The notes under the pieces were generated by a model, which saw only the letters and a program-made list of their open reading frames with translations, ran no database searches and was not told the origin of the DNA. Below are positions 34,901 to 42,471 of a stretch of DNA of 64,000 bases, piece after piece; the stretch's first letter is position 1; each line of letters starts with the position of its first letter. Position numbers and translations under genes: made by a program. Origin of the DNA: Nitrospira sp. (GTDB lineage Bacteria > Nitrospirota > Nitrospiria > Nitrospirales > Nitrospiraceae); the NCBI GenBank assembly GCA_030123605.1, contig CP126123.1, positions 2,150,001-2,214,000 on the forward strand. The letters are read 5' to 3'.

Positions 34901-35409
34901 TCTTTGGTGCCTAGGATGATCCCGAACTTATCCGAGATCTGTGTACCGGTCATGACCACAAGCATTTCTGAATAGCAGCAGAGCTGAACCGCATAATAAG
35001 GCTTCGGCGTGCGAGCCAACTTGGTGTCCCACACCTGATAGCGCCCCGATTCATCAAGCATGAGAAAGTCGGCGAAGCCCGAGAACTGTCCACCTTCTAA
35101 GGCTGCCTGGTAAATAATGGGGACTTTTGCACTGATCGCTGATAGCGTCTGCTCTCGGGCACAGGAAGCGTCGTTTTTGGAGATCTCAATTACGGTGGCA
35201 GTTGAGGATTTAAGATCGTTGAGCACCGTTTGTTCATGCAGATCGCCAGTTTGAGCCACCAGCTTCTCATCCTCAGTAGCTTCATCAGGAATGATGGCGC
35301 CTGGGTTCTCCAAATAATATCGATCCATCCAAGACGAAAACGGTGATGCCAAATAACGGATGAGATCGCTGGGCGAGTACACCAACGCTCCTGAGCGCTT
35401 TTTCTTCAT
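31975..35409 (-). CDS. RecB-like nuclease / RNase-H-like / SF1 helicase fusion (TM0106 family type)
   Basis: 1144 residues in three parts. The N-terminus (1-200) is a RecB-type PD-(D/E)XK nuclease: YSPSDLIRYLASPF, GDLHEQ, then FADFLMLDESGRYQVWDTKLAR and QLCCYSEML. The middle (about 325-500) is an RNase-H-like exonuclease domain with VWFDMEGYP and DYNEDDCRSTAQLL. The C-terminus is an SF1 helicase of the Dna2/Upf1 type: QGPPGTGKTFAA, FIDEAGQVPLANA, GDQMQLEQP, SVDKFQGQEAP and VAISRAQ. It should process DNA ends in the cytoplasm. It lies upstream of the helicase/PLD module on the same strand, 105 bases apart, and could be part of it or a separate defence gene. Confidence 0.85.
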   Translation of the reverse strand: MKKKRSGALVYSPSDLIRYLASPFSSWMDRYYLENPGAIIPDEATEDEKLVAQTGDLHEQTVLNDLKSSTATVIEISKNDASCAREQTLSAISAKVPIIYQAALEGGQFSGFADFLMLDESGRYQVWDTKLARTPKPYYAVQLCCYSEMLVVMTGTQISDKFGIILGTKEKVEFRLEHFRHYYQHIKQSFLDMQDGFTGILEDRPEPLPRADHGRWTSYADKFFQDSDHIMRVAGISVGQIKKLKKAGITTMAQLAQASGKHVPRLDQDLLEKLASQARLQCQTAEDRIRMPEAPPRYQVLSPSGLNGEPVGLAALPPDHPADVWFDMEGYPLVPGGLEYLFGVCIWNGPALSYDFMDWWAHNRNEEKVAFEGFVDWVFHRWQDNPGMHIYHYANYEVSAVRRLSTRHDTRQDEVDQLLRHEVFVDLYQVVRQGLRIGEDSYSIKSVEHLYRPRRATQVATAADSIVQYNRWIESQQSGDWSKSSILNGIRDYNEDDCRSTAQLLNWLRMVAKEHQIAGTLSNAITASSTPAEQSPEVVARLNTATQLRQQEDASSIVLADVIDFHRREQKPMWWRMFDRASATPEERRDDPGCLEGLQADGPCITEKKSLVQAYHFDASQECKLAQDDKVKFTHNLDANFTLAEIDISASRLKLKIGKKSLDEKCAGRFPAQGALLVDEFISPAGIPDALAAVATKHLSGQLHPPVAALLERRPPAMPMQMAGELVIDAAIRITGSMAGDCLVIQGPPGTGKTFAASRVITALLAKNKKIGISSNSHKAVVNLITACGDASRELGTSLLGMKVGGEVDSGVLAANPGVQFIASSADARGLYHGGVVGGTAWLFTRPEWEDVLDFLFIDEAGQVPLANAIAMARCAKNLVLLGDQMQLEQPIQGSHPGDAGLSVLQYALKDTVASLPDVPLFHAVVPSEYGLFLGESRRMHPSVCRFISESMYESRLRSHSDCTRQRIIVQAGSNGLIARESGIVFVRVEHDGNIQQSDEEVEQVKAIYNELSGRIYIGKDGSMRQLALENFLFIAPYNAQVRALHAALSPGARVGSVDKFQGQEAPVCILSLCSSYGEYGSRGLAFILDRNRLNVAISRAQCLAIVVADPRIASAIPGSLDEMMLLNLFCKLANYSNEFSDRY

Positions 35410-35741
35410 TCATGCCTCCCAGTTTTTTTGCAGCTAGACCCCATTACCGGTATCACTTCGACAAAACAATGCTTCGGAAGAGAGTCAAAACGGGACTATA
35501 CGTCGCCAATGCCGGCAAGGCTGATGGTCAAGCTTGCGATCGAATTCCCGCTGAGCCATCTGCTTCCGCACAGGTTCAACTCCTCATTCATACTGTCGCT
35601 CCAGGGAATATTCGCATTTGGACAAATGAGAAGAACGACCGAGGCTACCTTTCTCTGCCACCACCATGCTGATCATCAAATTCCCGCCCATTAGGCACCC
35701 CAAGAACTCTGTCGCATCGGATCGGCTTCTGCTTCGGTTCA
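35410..35741. other. Intergenic stretch between island genes
   Basis: About 330 bases between the NPF-repeat gene stop and the RecB/SF1 gene start. Frames here are short and lack ribosome sites. It presumably contains the RecB/SF1 promoter. No repeat, tRNA or hairpin of note was found. Confidence 0.3.
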
Positions 35742-36173
35742 TTACCGCCCCTCGATTCTCCATCCCTTCCCATAAGGATTCTTCGGCGAGTCTTGTCGAT
35801 AGGGACTTCCTGCGCCATAGGGATTAGAGAGCGACTCCTGCGAAAATAGCGAGCCATACCGGCCAAACGGGTTGCTCGTTGAGTCCGAATCGAACGGATT
35901 GGCGCTCAGCTTGCCACGATACTGGCCTTGTTGATCGTAGAGTCGCGGAGCCTCGGTGGCGAAGGGATTGGTCGCCGACGAATTACTAAACGGGCTACCA
36001 TATGGACTAAAAGGATTGTTGATGCCATTGGGCGCGAAGTGGCTCCCTTTCCCGAAAGGATTGGCCGTGGACTCAGCATCGAAGGGATTCGCGCTGAGAT
36101 TTCCCAGGTCTTCCGCCTGGAGCGAGAGTGGCGTCCAGAGCAAGGTGATCATCAACAGGCGGATCAGTGTCAT
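35742..36173 (-). CDS. Secreted NPF/NPY-repeat protein
   Basis: 143 residues with a signal peptide (MTLIRLLMITLLWTPLSLQA) and then at least eight short repeats built around ANPF/TNPF/SNPY, followed by Gly/Ser and often YGS or YGK. The repeat unit is about 10-17 residues, as in small exported NPY-repeat proteins of many bacteria whose function is unknown. It follows the VWA gene by 21 bases, so the two probably form an operon. The Asn-Pro-Phe spacing suggests a flexible surface or matrix protein; nothing catalytic is seen. Confidence 0.6.
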   Translation of the reverse strand: MTLIRLLMITLLWTPLSLQAEDLGNLSANPFDAESTANPFGKGSHFAPNGINNPFSPYGSPFSNSSATNPFATEAPRLYDQQGQYRGKLSANPFDSDSTSNPFGRYGSLFSQESLSNPYGAGSPYRQDSPKNPYGKGWRIEGR

Positions 36174-36194
36174 GACGGCCTCCTTTGGCTGCGA

Positions 36195-36884
36195 TCATTT
36201 CAGAAATGTCGGCAGATCAGGATCGATGGAGGGTTGTTCCGACGAGGGCGTGGTCTCCTTCGGCCTGAATGCATCGGCGGCCGGTTGCCCTTCGCCGCGG
36301 CGGTACTGCGCGGTGGCTTCGGTCAATTGATCGAAGGTGCGATCGATATCCCGCCGGCAGAAGGAAATGCGGCTGTCTCCCGCAATGCCGAGGTCGCCGC
36401 CGGCGGCCCACACATCGTGATCGGCCCCCAGATAGAGAAAGCCCCACCCCTGCTGCTCGCAGGCCTTGATGAGATCAAACACCTGCGTCCGCGTGTATTC
36501 TTGTGAGGCGTTTTCACGCCCATCCGTCAGGATGACGCAGAGTTTCTTCGCGGCCGCCGGTGCCTCCTGCCTCGCCAGAGACAATGTGCGCCCGATGGCG
36601 TCGTAAAGCGGTGTGCCGTCCTGAGGACGATAAGTCTCCACATCCAATTCACGCACGGTGACGACCGGAGCTGATTGATACCGCACTTCGGTCTTTCCAG
36701 CATTGAAGAGGGTCAAGGTGAAACGCGTATCGGCTGACTCTTCCCACAGACCAGCAAGATAGTGGTTGAACCCGGCAAGAGCGGCGCCTTTGCACGATTG
36801 CATCGAGCCACTTTCATCGAAAATGAGGGTGATGTAGAGGGACTGCGCCACCTGATTCGATTGTCCCCGTGCTGACTTCTCCAT
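36195..36884 (-). CDS. von Willebrand factor A domain protein
   Basis: 229 residues. The VWA fold is shown by the MIDAS motif DESGS (LIFDESGSM, near residue 25), a conserved Thr in DGTPLYDAI and KKLCVILTDGREN with its Asp. It should bind a divalent cation and mediate protein-protein contacts. There is no signal peptide, so it acts in the cytoplasm. The ATG at 36884 has GGAGG five bases before it; an ATG 12 bases upstream has none. IS copy 3 ends 33 bases upstream and has probably separated the gene from its native promoter. No MoxR ATPase or kinase/phosphatase partner is nearby. Confidence 0.85.
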   Translation of the reverse strand: MEKSARGQSNQVAQSLYITLIFDESGSMQSCKGAALAGFNHYLAGLWEESADTRFTLTLFNAGKTEVRYQSAPVVTVRELDVETYRPQDGTPLYDAIGRTLSLARQEAPAAAKKLCVILTDGRENASQEYTRTQVFDLIKACEQQGWGFLYLGADHDVWAAGGDLGIAGDSRISFCRRDIDRTFDQLTEATAQYRRGEGQPAADAFRPKETTPSSEQPSIDPDLPTFLK

Positions 36885-36946
36885 GGTGACCTCCATTACA
36901 GGGTGATAGATGGCCCTGACCTTCCCCCAGTTTCGTGGACACCTGG

Positions 36947-37810
36947 TTACGCGACTGCCGTCCTCGATTCATACTCGACCGGGGAGTGATAGCCGAGGGT
37001 CGAGTGCCGACGCGTCCGATTGTAGAACACCTCAATGTATTCGAAGATGTCCTGCTTGGCTTCGGCTCGTGTGGCATAGTGCCGATGGTACACGAGCTCG
37101 CGCTTCAGTGTCCCGAAGAAGCTCTCCACGCAGGCGTTGTCCCAGCAATTGCCTTTGCGGCTCATGCTGGCCGTGATACCGTGCGTGGTGAGCAGCTGCT
37201 GGTACGGCCCTGCGGCATACTGACTCCCGCGATCGGAGTGATGCAGGCGTCCAGCTTCGGGCAGCCGAGTGGTGAGCGCCATGCGGAGGGCCTGTTCGGT
37301 TAAATCTCCTGTCAATCGTGGGCCCATCGCCCAGCCGATGACTGCACGCGAGTACAGATCCAGCAGCACGGCCAGATACAGCCACCCCTCCAGGGTCCAG
37401 ACGTAGGTGATATCGCCTGCCCAGACCCGGTTGGGCTGCGACACCGTGAACTGGCGGTCAAGCGTGTTCGCTGCCACGGGCAAGCGGTGCGACGAGTGCG
37501 TCGTGGCCCGCCATTTCTTCACGGTCTTGGCCCGGAGGCCATCGTGGCGCATCAGCCGGGCCACGCGATGCTCCCCAACCCGGTGGCCCTGTTTGCGGAG
37601 AGCCCGCCAGATGCTCGGACTGCCATAGGTCTGACGACTGTCCTGATGGAGCACTCGAATTGTGACGAGCAGCGTACGATTGGCGGCCGCCCGCCGACTT
37701 TCTGGACGTCCTCGCCACGCGTAATACCCCGCGGGGGAGACCGCCAGCGCTCGGCACATCAGGCGGATCGGATAGCGACGGTCGTGCTCCTGGATCGCGC
37801 GGTATCTCAT
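36947..37810 (-). CDS. IS3-family transposase OrfB, copy 3
   Basis: 287 residues with an intact D-D-35-E triad, identical in protein sequence to copies 1 and 2. Potentially active. Confidence 0.94.
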   Translation of the reverse strand: MRYRAIQEHDRRYPIRLMCRALAVSPAGYYAWRGRPESRRAAANRTLLVTIRVLHQDSRQTYGSPSIWRALRKQGHRVGEHRVARLMRHDGLRAKTVKKWRATTHSSHRLPVAANTLDRQFTVSQPNRVWAGDITYVWTLEGWLYLAVLLDLYSRAVIGWAMGPRLTGDLTEQALRMALTTRLPEAGRLHHSDRGSQYAAGPYQQLLTTHGITASMSRKGNCWDNACVESFFGTLKRELVYHRHYATRAEAKQDIFEYIEVFYNRTRRHSTLGYHSPVEYESRTAVA

Positions 37811-38124
37811 TGGGACTCCCTCGCGAAGAACGCCGCCGCACGTTTTAAAAAATCCCGCTCCTGCTTCAAGACGGCATTTTCACGCCGCAGCTGGGCCAGT
37901 TCCGTCTGCTCGGCCTGTAGAGATTGCCGGGGCTGTCCACGCTCCTCTGCCTGCTGCTGCTCCGCTCGCCACCGGTAGAGGAGATGATCGGCAATCCCCA
38001 GATCCCGCGCCACCTGTGTAACGGGATGCCCAGACTCCCGTACCAAACGCACCGCTTCTTCTTTGAACACCGCCGTATACGACCGTCGTGTCTTCGTGCT
38101 CATGCTGTCCTCCGATTTCCTCAT
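37807..38124 (-). CDS. IS3-family transposase OrfA, copy 3
   Basis: 105 residues with the same protein sequence as copies 1 and 2; one synonymous difference in the DNA. The -1 frameshift heptamer is retained. Confidence 0.93.
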   Translation of the reverse strand: MRKSEDSMSTKTRRSYTAVFKEEAVRLVRESGHPVTQVARDLGIADHLLYRWRAEQQQAEERGQPRQSLQAEQTELAQLRRENAVLKQERDFLKRAAAFFARESQ

Positions 38125-38288
38125 TCTCCCACTTATGGAAGTGTCTGTGAAATCGGGGGAAGATCACCCATCATAGGGTGGAAGGATGACAACTGAGGTC
38201 ACTCCGCGGAAAGAAGGGTGAACGAACAGCGAAGCTAAACTTTACAGGGGGTTATGCGAACAGGTTCCACGAAATCGCTTGAGGGAGT

Positions 38289-38305
38289 GTGACATCCGGG
38301 GTCAC
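38289..38305. promoter_or_regulatory. GTGAC-N7-GTCAC inverted repeat
   Basis: Perfect 5+5 inverted repeat that overlaps the last codons of the WYL-like remnant. It could be an operator left over from the lost regulator, or a weak hairpin. Low support. Confidence 0.2.
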
Positions 38306-38432
38306 GGTTGGGCGAGAAGTTTCTTCGCTTCCTCTTTCACGGCATGTTTGAGCCGCTCGGGCTTGAGGACCTTCCCCCCTGCCGAAGCTGAAAACCCAGC
38401 CGAGAAGTTCACGGATATCAGCCACCTAGGGC
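38302..38432 (-). pseudogene. Possible remnant of a WYL-domain transcriptional regulator (C-terminus)
   Basis: Read leftward, two overlapping frames give VADIRELLGWVFSFG and then GGKVLKPERLKHAVKEEAKKLLAQP followed by a stop. Joined with one frameshift, they match the end of WYL-domain regulators as I recall them (an ELLGWxxSFG strand, then vevLxPexLrexv and a helix). An in-frame stop precedes the first piece. WYL proteins often control phage-defence or CRISPR loci. IS copy 3 inserted about 135 bases away. The fragment is short, so this is tentative. Confidence 0.35.
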
Positions 38433-38655
38433 GTCATGAGGAGTGGCCGGTCCTCAGCGAGGTCGCCTGCTGGCTGGATGCCGGGTCGGTCTTCGCCTCG
38501 AAATAATCAGTCCAACGTCGGTTTCCCTCTCATCTCACTCTGTCCTCATGCACGCACCACGCCTCGGGCCATCAGGACTGAGTTTGGAAAGTCCGTGCAA
38601 AACCGTGACAGCACGTGACTCCGGTAAGGTCGCCGACCGTAACAAGGAGGACGAT

Positions 38656-39867
38656 ATGCTGTGCTACAAGAACCTGTTAACAACTCTTTCCTGTCTGATG
38701 CTGGTCTGCCTCTCCGTGAGCCAGGCGTCTTGCCTCACAATCACGGATCGGACGACCCCTGGTCCAAGCGTCATACGGGAAACTGGCGTTTCATCAGAAG
38801 CCGCACCTCACGCTGAACTGCTCCTGCATCCGGACGGTCAAGGATGGACCGTCAGTCTGACTCAGCCTCTGCTCCGTCACATCGAGATCGTACGATCGGA
38901 GAAGAAGGAGCAGCATTCGTATTATCCCAATCCCCTGGCGATTCCCGCCGGCCTGTTCGCCTGCCCATCCTCGGCATGGGGATGGTTTTGGAATGCCGTT
39001 GCCACCATCCCAGATCCAAAGCGGCAACTTGAACAAAGACAGTCGCTGGCTGATTTCACGTTCACGAGTTGTCTGATGGCCTTGTCGATTGTCCGCACGG
39101 GCCAGAAGACGACTGATCTCGAGACGGTCGTCGAGCACAAGCTGAAGCCCGATTCGCGGCCGCTCACGGAAGGGCGCGTCACCCTCTCGTGGGAGGGGAC
39201 ACATGAGGTCATCGTGCCGTATACGGTCACTGGAAATGGTCGGATCATTGTTCGATTGAACCATTTGGCCACGGCGGTACGACAGCACGGTGTTTCGCTT
39301 GAGGCTATCCCGCATGGCCGCACTGAACTGGTCGCCTGGCATCGCGATCACGTGCTTCGACGATGGCCGGTTACGGTCACAGCGGCTCAACTTGAGGCAA
39401 CGGTTCGGACCGAAGTACCCATCATGGCTCCCCGCAATCGTTGGCCGCAGTCCCTGACATTCAAGTTGGCGAGTGAATTCCTGCCTACAGATCTGCCAGA
39501 TCCCTTCAAGACCATACAAGCCTTGCTCGTGCAGCAGAGGCTAACTGTCGTCGCCTCGGAGCACCAACAAACCCTGATCCGGCAGGCACTCGCACAGAAC
39601 CTCAGCGGCCTCGTCGAGGACGACCTGGCCGTCGGACCGGGCCATTGGCGCGCCGCTACCGTGCTGGTGCTGATCACTGGCTCCCAGGGAATAGACCGTT
39701 CTGGGGTCAGCCTGTCCTGCCTCAACATCCAAACACGCGAACTGTTGGCGCGGATCGACGTGACTGCTGGGCCAGAAGGACTGTCAGGAGCCCTGGACGT
39801 CCTCGCCGCACGTTTTCAAGACATGCTTCGTCAACTCCCCGCTTCGACAACTCCCTCAGGCCGATGA
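38656..39867 (+). CDS. Exported protein of unknown function with CsgG-like C-terminal segment
   Basis: 403 residues with a signal peptide (about 1-25, ending in QASC, which could be a signal-peptidase site or a weak lipobox). The middle is beta-rich. The last 110 residues, with LTVVASEHQQTLIRQALAQNLSGLV followed by a strand and LLARIDVTAGPEG, resemble the nucleotide-free domain found in CsgG/FlgO-type outer-membrane proteins; this is a weak resemblance by eye. AAGGAGG lies 5-6 bases before the ATG, whereas upstream in-frame codons lack a site. Confidence 0.5.
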   Translation: MLCYKNLLTTLSCLMLVCLSVSQASCLTITDRTTPGPSVIRETGVSSEAAPHAELLLHPDGQGWTVSLTQPLLRHIEIVRSEKKEQHSYYPNPLAIPAGLFACPSSAWGWFWNAVATIPDPKRQLEQRQSLADFTFTSCLMALSIVRTGQKTTDLETVVEHKLKPDSRPLTEGRVTLSWEGTHEVIVPYTVTGNGRIIVRLNHLATAVRQHGVSLEAIPHGRTELVAWHRDHVLRRWPVTVTAAQLEATVRTEVPIMAPRNRWPQSLTFKLASEFLPTDLPDPFKTIQALLVQQRLTVVASEHQQTLIRQALAQNLSGLVEDDLAVGPGHWRAATVLVLITGSQGIDRSGVSLSCLNIQTRELLARIDVTAGPEGLSGALDVLAARFQDMLRQLPASTTPSGR

Positions 39868-39940
39868 TGTTCCCCAAGTCTGGAGCACGAGCCAGCTTCA
39901 GATCGTCGGGCATCTATTCACCCTTTCTGAGGAGATTGTC

Positions 39941-40312
39941 ATGGACACACAGATGAATGTTGACCCGACCAACTCTCAACCCGTCGCCGATCTCAACGCC
40001 CTCACGATGACCGGGACGCTTGTGCAGGACCCGGAGCTTCTGACTGGGGCCGCGGGCGAACTCGTCGCAGTTATCATGCTTGCCGTGGAAGGCAGACTGC
40101 ACTCGAGCCCCTGGGGGACTACCATTCGCCACACCTACTTTATCCATGCGTGGGGCCTCGGTCCCGTCGCGGAGTGGTTGGCCACGATGCCGGCCGGCAC
40201 CCGCGTCCGCATTTTGGGGTCGCTGGACTATCTTTATCGCAGCGACGCGCCTACCCCGGCGGAACGAGTGGTCCTCTCGATCCACATCGACGAACTCGCA
40301 CGGCATGCCTGA
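39941..40312 (+). CDS. Divergent SSB-like OB-fold protein
   Basis: 123 residues. The order of segments fits a single-stranded-DNA-binding OB fold: LTMTGTLVQDPELL, a loop, ELVAVIMLAVEG, then HTYFIHAWGLGPVAEWL and the strand GTRVRILGSLDYL. It lacks the long acidic tail (DDDIPF) of housekeeping SSB, so it probably does not recruit host replication proteins. Such short forms occur on plasmids and integrative elements. AGGAG precedes the ATG. It is followed by two small genes and the integrase in the same direction. Confidence 0.6.
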   Translation: MDTQMNVDPTNSQPVADLNALTMTGTLVQDPELLTGAAGELVAVIMLAVEGRLHSSPWGTTIRHTYFIHAWGLGPVAEWLATMPAGTRVRILGSLDYLYRSDAPTPAERVVLSIHIDELARHA

Positions 40313-40409
40313 CCTGAACGGTCTGTTCCGCTTTCTTCACATCAATCTGCTGGGGCCACGGAAGGCCCAGGCTCTCACTTGGGTTCCCCTTTCTCTTTGG
40401 AGGTCCACG

Positions 40410-40901
40410 ATGACAACGTATCCACCGTTCGATTCCCTGCGTGCCCGTCTCCGCGAAGCTCGCGCTCAAGGCTGCCTCATCACCCCACCCGACATTGCAA
40501 CGCCTCGCTTTCGCGCCGTGGCCGAGAGCGTGCTCGGCCCGATGCTCCGACATGCAGCCCATGTCCTCTGGCTGGAAGGGGTCCCCGCCTCGGTGGTCGT
40601 CGGACTAGACGCCGATCCATCGCATCTCGCACTGCGCCTGGACGACCGTGGGGTGGCGGTGTATTTCTGGACATCCACCGATCCCGATCGGCTCCTCTGG
40701 GCTCTGCATTCCGGGGACGGCTATGGCGAAACCCAGGCCCTGCCCTACGACTTTCTCTCCCCTGCCCGCTTCGCCTCGCTCCTCGAACAGGTGATGGTCT
40801 CCCTCCTCGGCCTGCCGGAGGTTCGCGCGGAATTCGCACCGCGGACACATGGGCCTTCTGCCGCCTCGGAAGGAACGAGCCAACAGCAGGTGGCTGCGTA
40901 A
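40410..40901 (+). CDS. Small conserved-looking island protein, unknown function
   Basis: 163 residues, soluble, with an N-terminal helix (DSLRARLREARAQG) and a beta-rich centre with VLWLEGVPASVVVGLD. No recognised domain. A GGAGG site lies six bases before the ATG. It sits between the SSB-like and HTH genes of the integrase operon, so it is probably a mobile-element maintenance protein; the sequence itself does not show this. Confidence 0.55.
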   Translation: MTTYPPFDSLRARLREARAQGCLITPPDIATPRFRAVAESVLGPMLRHAAHVLWLEGVPASVVVGLDADPSHLALRLDDRGVAVYFWTSTDPDRLLWALHSGDGYGETQALPYDFLSPARFASLLEQVMVSLLGLPEVRAEFAPRTHGPSAASEGTSQQQVAA

Positions 40902-40949
40902 TCGGCTGTTCGCGAATTCCCGCGCAGCGACTTCAGAAGGAGAGAGACC

Positions 40950-41252
40950 ATGTCCGAGTTATCCACCACCGATCCCTGTGCGCTCCTGACGGTGCGCGAT
41001 GTGGCCACCTGGCTCCAGGTCCACCCGAAAACCGTCTACAGCTGGGCCGCACGCCAGGCGATTCCGACCGTAAAGATTCAGGGCGCACTGCGGTTCCGGC
41101 GCGAGGATCTCACCGCATTCGTGGAGTCCTGCCGCGTAACACCGCCGGACCGGCTGGCCGCACCGACGCCTCCGCGCCAGAGCCATCAACCGGATATCCC
41201 AGCAGTCATGGCGCGCGTGAAACGCCTGATCCAGACATCATCGAATAATTAA
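40950..41252 (+). CDS. Excisionase-family helix-turn-helix DNA-binding protein
   Basis: 100 residues. The first 60 are a MerR/excisionase-type winged helix: LLTVRDVATWLQVHPKTVYSW, then ALRFRREDLTAFVES, the classic pattern. A Pro-rich linker and short helical tail follow. In this position, about 100 bases before an integrase, it probably controls excision direction or integrase transcription. A GGAGA site precedes the ATG. Confidence 0.8.
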   Translation: MSELSTTDPCALLTVRDVATWLQVHPKTVYSWAARQAIPTVKIQGALRFRREDLTAFVESCRVTPPDRLAAPTPPRQSHQPDIPAVMARVKRLIQTSSNN

Positions 41253-41355
41253 CCGACTAAAACGCTGTGACGGGCTCCCGTTGTACTGGCCAGAGCGGTT
41301 TCGCTACACTCTTGGTCGTCCGGGAGACCCGCATCGCACGAAAGGAGTGCACACG

Positions 41356-42465
41356 ATGGGGATCTTCCAACGCAAAGATAGTGAACAGTGGTGGATGTCA
41401 TTCAGCCACCAGGGCCAGCGAGTTCGGGTGAGCACAGGCACGGCCAATCGTAAATTGGCCGAGAAGATTTACGCCAAGGTCCTGCTTGAGGTGCAGACGG
41501 AGACGTACTTTCCCAAACTGCCGGAACACTCGAAGACGTTTGGCGACTTGATCGAGCGCTACATGGTGGAACACTCGGCAATTCAGAAAAAACCGAAATC
41601 CCACCGTCGGGACAAGAGCCTGAAGACGCACCTGTTAGCAGCCTTCGGGACACGTCTCCTGGTGGACATCGCGCCAGCCCATATTGCGGCGTACAAAACG
41701 GCGCGCCGCCAGGCAGGGGCGTCGGCGGGAACGGTGAATCGTGAATTGGGCTTGGCTCGTCATGCCTACAATCTGGCCAAGCGGGAGTGGGAGTGGACCA
41801 GTCGCAATCCCTTTGAGATGGTCCGGAGCGAAATCGAGCCAAAAGGGCGAGACCGGTGGCTGCGCGATGAGGAAGAGGTGCTGTTTCTCGTTGCCTGCCC
41901 GCGCTGGTTGGGCGAGTTGACGGAAGTGGCCCTGGAAACCGGCATGCGCTTGGGCGAACTCCTCGGCCTCGAACGGAAGAACGTCGACCTAGTCCGCAAG
42001 GTCATTTACGTCGAGGCGGGAACCACCAAAAATGCGCTGCCACGGACGATTCCATTGAGCTCGCGAGCGGAAGCGACCATCCGTGACCTGTACGGGAGAA
42101 AACCCACGGGCAGTCCGTACGTCTTCTCCACGCGGAGCGGACGGATGATTACCGAAGGGACCGTCAACCGAGCGTTTCGGCGTTCACGAGGCCGTGCGGC
42201 GCTCACGAACATTCGGTTCCATGATTTGCGGCATACGTTCGCCACTCGCCTCTGCCAAGCTGGCGTGGACCTGTATGTGGTGCAACGTCTGCTGGGACAT
42301 CAGGATCCGAAAATGACCCAACGGTACGCCCATCATTGTACGGAGTCGTTACGGCCCGGCATGCGGGCGCTCGACGACCGCTTCGTGGCGCATCTGTCAC
42401 GATTATGTCACGGTGGCAGCCGAGAGGCACCGGCGACACCAGGCACGGCAGGTGTAACCGGTTGA
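41356..42465 (+). CDS. Tyrosine integrase of the genomic island
   Basis: 369 residues. An N-terminal arm-binding domain (about 1-60), a SAM-like core-binding domain (65-165) and a catalytic domain. The catalytic residues are visible as TGMRLGELLGL (Arg), GTTKNALPRTIPL (Lys), HDLRHTFATRL (H-x-x-R), LLGHQDPKMTQRYAHH (His and Tyr). The ATG at 41356 has AAGGAG nine bases upstream. The stop lies 6 bases from the 3' end of tRNA-Thr, the usual arrangement for integration into a tRNA gene with the island on the integrase side. Confidence 0.93.
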   Translation: MGIFQRKDSEQWWMSFSHQGQRVRVSTGTANRKLAEKIYAKVLLEVQTETYFPKLPEHSKTFGDLIERYMVEHSAIQKKPKSHRRDKSLKTHLLAAFGTRLLVDIAPAHIAAYKTARRQAGASAGTVNRELGLARHAYNLAKREWEWTSRNPFEMVRSEIEPKGRDRWLRDEEEVLFLVACPRWLGELTEVALETGMRLGELLGLERKNVDLVRKVIYVEAGTTKNALPRTIPLSSRAEATIRDLYGRKPTGSPYVFSTRSGRMITEGTVNRAFRRSRGRAALTNIRFHDLRHTFATRLCQAGVDLYVVQRLLGHQDPKMTQRYAHHCTESLRPGMRALDDRFVAHLSRLCHGGSREAPATPGTAGVTG

Positions 42466-42471
42466 AAAAAC

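Larger units (their letters stand above)
36917..38166 (-). mobile_element. IS3-family insertion sequence, copy 3 (1250 bp)
   Basis: The same element as copies 1 and 2, in the orientation of copy 2. It is flanked by CCC at 36914-36916 and CCC at 38167-38169, a clean 3-bp target duplication. One silent base change in orfA (around 37972) separates it from the other copies by my reading. Its promoter could drive the VWA gene, which lies downstream in the same direction. Confidence 0.96.

Noticed and set aside
35750-36120. Regular repeats that could be a CRISPR array
   Set aside because: They are short degenerate coding repeats (NPF/NPY) of variable length, without identical direct repeats or spacers. 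No CRISPR array was seen in the window.
36195-36884. VWA gene as part of a MoxR/VWA or kinase/phosphatase ternary system
   Set aside because: No ATPase, kinase or phosphatase gene lies nearby; the only neighbours are the NPF-repeat gene and the IS.
40379-41248. A 289-codon rightward frame overlapping the small island gene
   Set aside because: Very Arg/Pro rich, in the wrong frame relative to genes with good ribosome sites at 40410 and 40950.
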